Shown piece by piece: positions 4,765 to 5,217 of a stretch of DNA of 5,217 nt; position 1 is the stretch's first letter, and every line of letters begins with the position of its first letter. Source of the DNA: Oscillospiraceae bacterium (GTDB lineage Bacteria > Bacillota > Clostridia > Oscillospirales > Oscillospiraceae); NCBI GenBank assembly GCA_017646545.1, contig JAGCMI010000124.1, positions 1-5,217 of the forward strand. Reading direction: 5' to 3'. A program made the position numbers and the translations under genes. Under the pieces are notes generated by a model that worked only from the letters and a program-made list of their open reading frames with translations, was not told the origin of the DNA and searched no databases.

Positions 4765-5217
4765 ATGAACGAAACCTTAACTTTTGCCCAGCTGGGACTT
4801 TCTGATGCCATGCTGAAAGCCTTGGAGAAAAAGGGCTATGGCTGGCCCACCACCATTCAGGCGGAGGCCATCCCTCATTTTATGCAATGGAAGGATGTCA
4901 TTGCCAAGGCACCCACCGGCACCGGCAAGACCTTTGCCTTTGGTATTCCCATGATCGAACATATCGACCCCACCAATGATGGTGTGCAGGGTCTTATTTT
5001 GGCGCCCACCCGGGAACTGGCCATCCAAATCGGTGACGAACTGCGTGGCCTGCTGACCTATTTTGAAGGCATCCGGGTGGCAGTGCTCTATGGCGGTGCC
5101 GGCATCGGCGCCCAGATCAAACAGCTGGAGAAGAAGCCCCAAATCGTGGTGGCCACCCCCGGCCGTCTGATGGATCACTATAACCGCCATACCATCCGTC
5201 TGGACAAGATCCACACC
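4765..5217 (+). CDS. DEAD-box ATP-dependent RNA helicase, 5' part
   Basis: The frame is open from ATG 4765 to the window edge, giving 151 residues of the first RecA-like domain. Motifs in order: Q motif (Phe7, GY at 24-25, PTTIQ ending at Gln32), motif I APTGTGKT (49-56, Lys55), motif Ia PTRELA (81-86), the GG pair (110-111), and motif Ib TPGR (131-134). The DEAD motif itself and the second RecA domain lie beyond the window. Such enzymes unwind short RNA duplexes with ATP and serve in ribosome assembly, cold adaptation or mRNA decay; which of these (CshA-, DbpA- or RhlE-like) depends on the missing C-terminus. The start is supported by AAGGA (4751-4755), 9 bases upstream, and by the promoter 40 bases before. 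Truncation is by the window edge, not by mutation. Confidence 0.95.
   Translation, partial: MNETLTFAQLGLSDAMLKALEKKGYGWPTTIQAEAIPHFMQWKDVIAKAPTGTGKTFAFGIPMIEHIDPTNDGVQGLILAPTRELAIQIGDELRGLLTYFEGIRVAVLYGGAGIGAQIKQLEKKPQIVVATPGRLMDHYNRHTIRLDKIHT

Noticed and set aside
4909..4932. Motif I of the helicase reads APTGTGKT instead of the more common AQTGTGKT
   Set aside because: The second position of this motif is variable in DEAD-box proteins, and Pro is tolerated; not evidence of unusual function.
4777..5214. Reverse-strand open frame of 145 codons opposite the helicase
   Set aside because: It is the antisense of a frame carrying all expected DEAD-box motifs in order; its composition (His/Gly/Gln-rich) is that of a shadow.
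1..5217. CRISPR array, transposon ends, tRNA or toxin-antitoxin system
   Set aside because: No spaced direct repeats, no terminal inverted repeats with a transposase, no cloverleaf, and no small gene pair of that type were seen on either strand.

Overview
The window reads as ordinary chromosomal DNA of a low-to-mid GC Firmicute, most likely a gut clostridium of the Oscillospiraceae/Ruminococcaceae type. This rests on the acidic-tailed S1-domain protein, the FPRY-type thymidylate kinase, the U32/MltG-like gene pair, strong GGAGG ribosome binding sites and compact intrinsic terminators. The taxonomic placement is an inference from family resemblance, not from a marker gene.

Left part (1-785): the 3' end of a forward S1-domain RNA-binding protein, closed by a 13-bp hairpin terminator, then a small forward gene for a Dabb-fold protein. 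A hairpin shared with the converging reverse operon follows it.

Middle (793-3766): a tightly packed reverse-strand operon read from right to left. It begins at a good sigma-A-like promoter (3738-3766) and encodes a thymidylate-kinase-family protein, a DJ-1/PfpI protein, a small membrane-anchored protein carrying only the N-terminal LysM-like part of MltG, and a U32-family protein (TrhP/YrrO-like, probable tRNA uridine hydroxylation). Gaps are 2, 14 and 15 bases, so the four genes are almost certainly co-transcribed. The pair MltG-like then U32 recalls the Bacillus subtilis order mltG(yrrL)-trmR(yrrM)-trhP1(yrrN)-trhP2(yrrO), with trmR and trhP1 absent here and the MltG catalytic domain lost.

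Right part (3857-5217): a forward polytopic membrane protein of the YwaF/TIGR02206 (TMEM164-like) family with its own terminator, then a promoter and the first 151 codons of a DEAD-box RNA helicase cut by the window edge.

I see no mobile element, CRISPR array, tRNA or rRNA, and no convincing evidence of a novel multi-gene system. The most worthwhile leads are the catalytic-domain-less MltG protein in the conserved tRNA-modification neighbourhood, the atypical thymidylate kinase, and the uncharacterised YwaF-like membrane protein.
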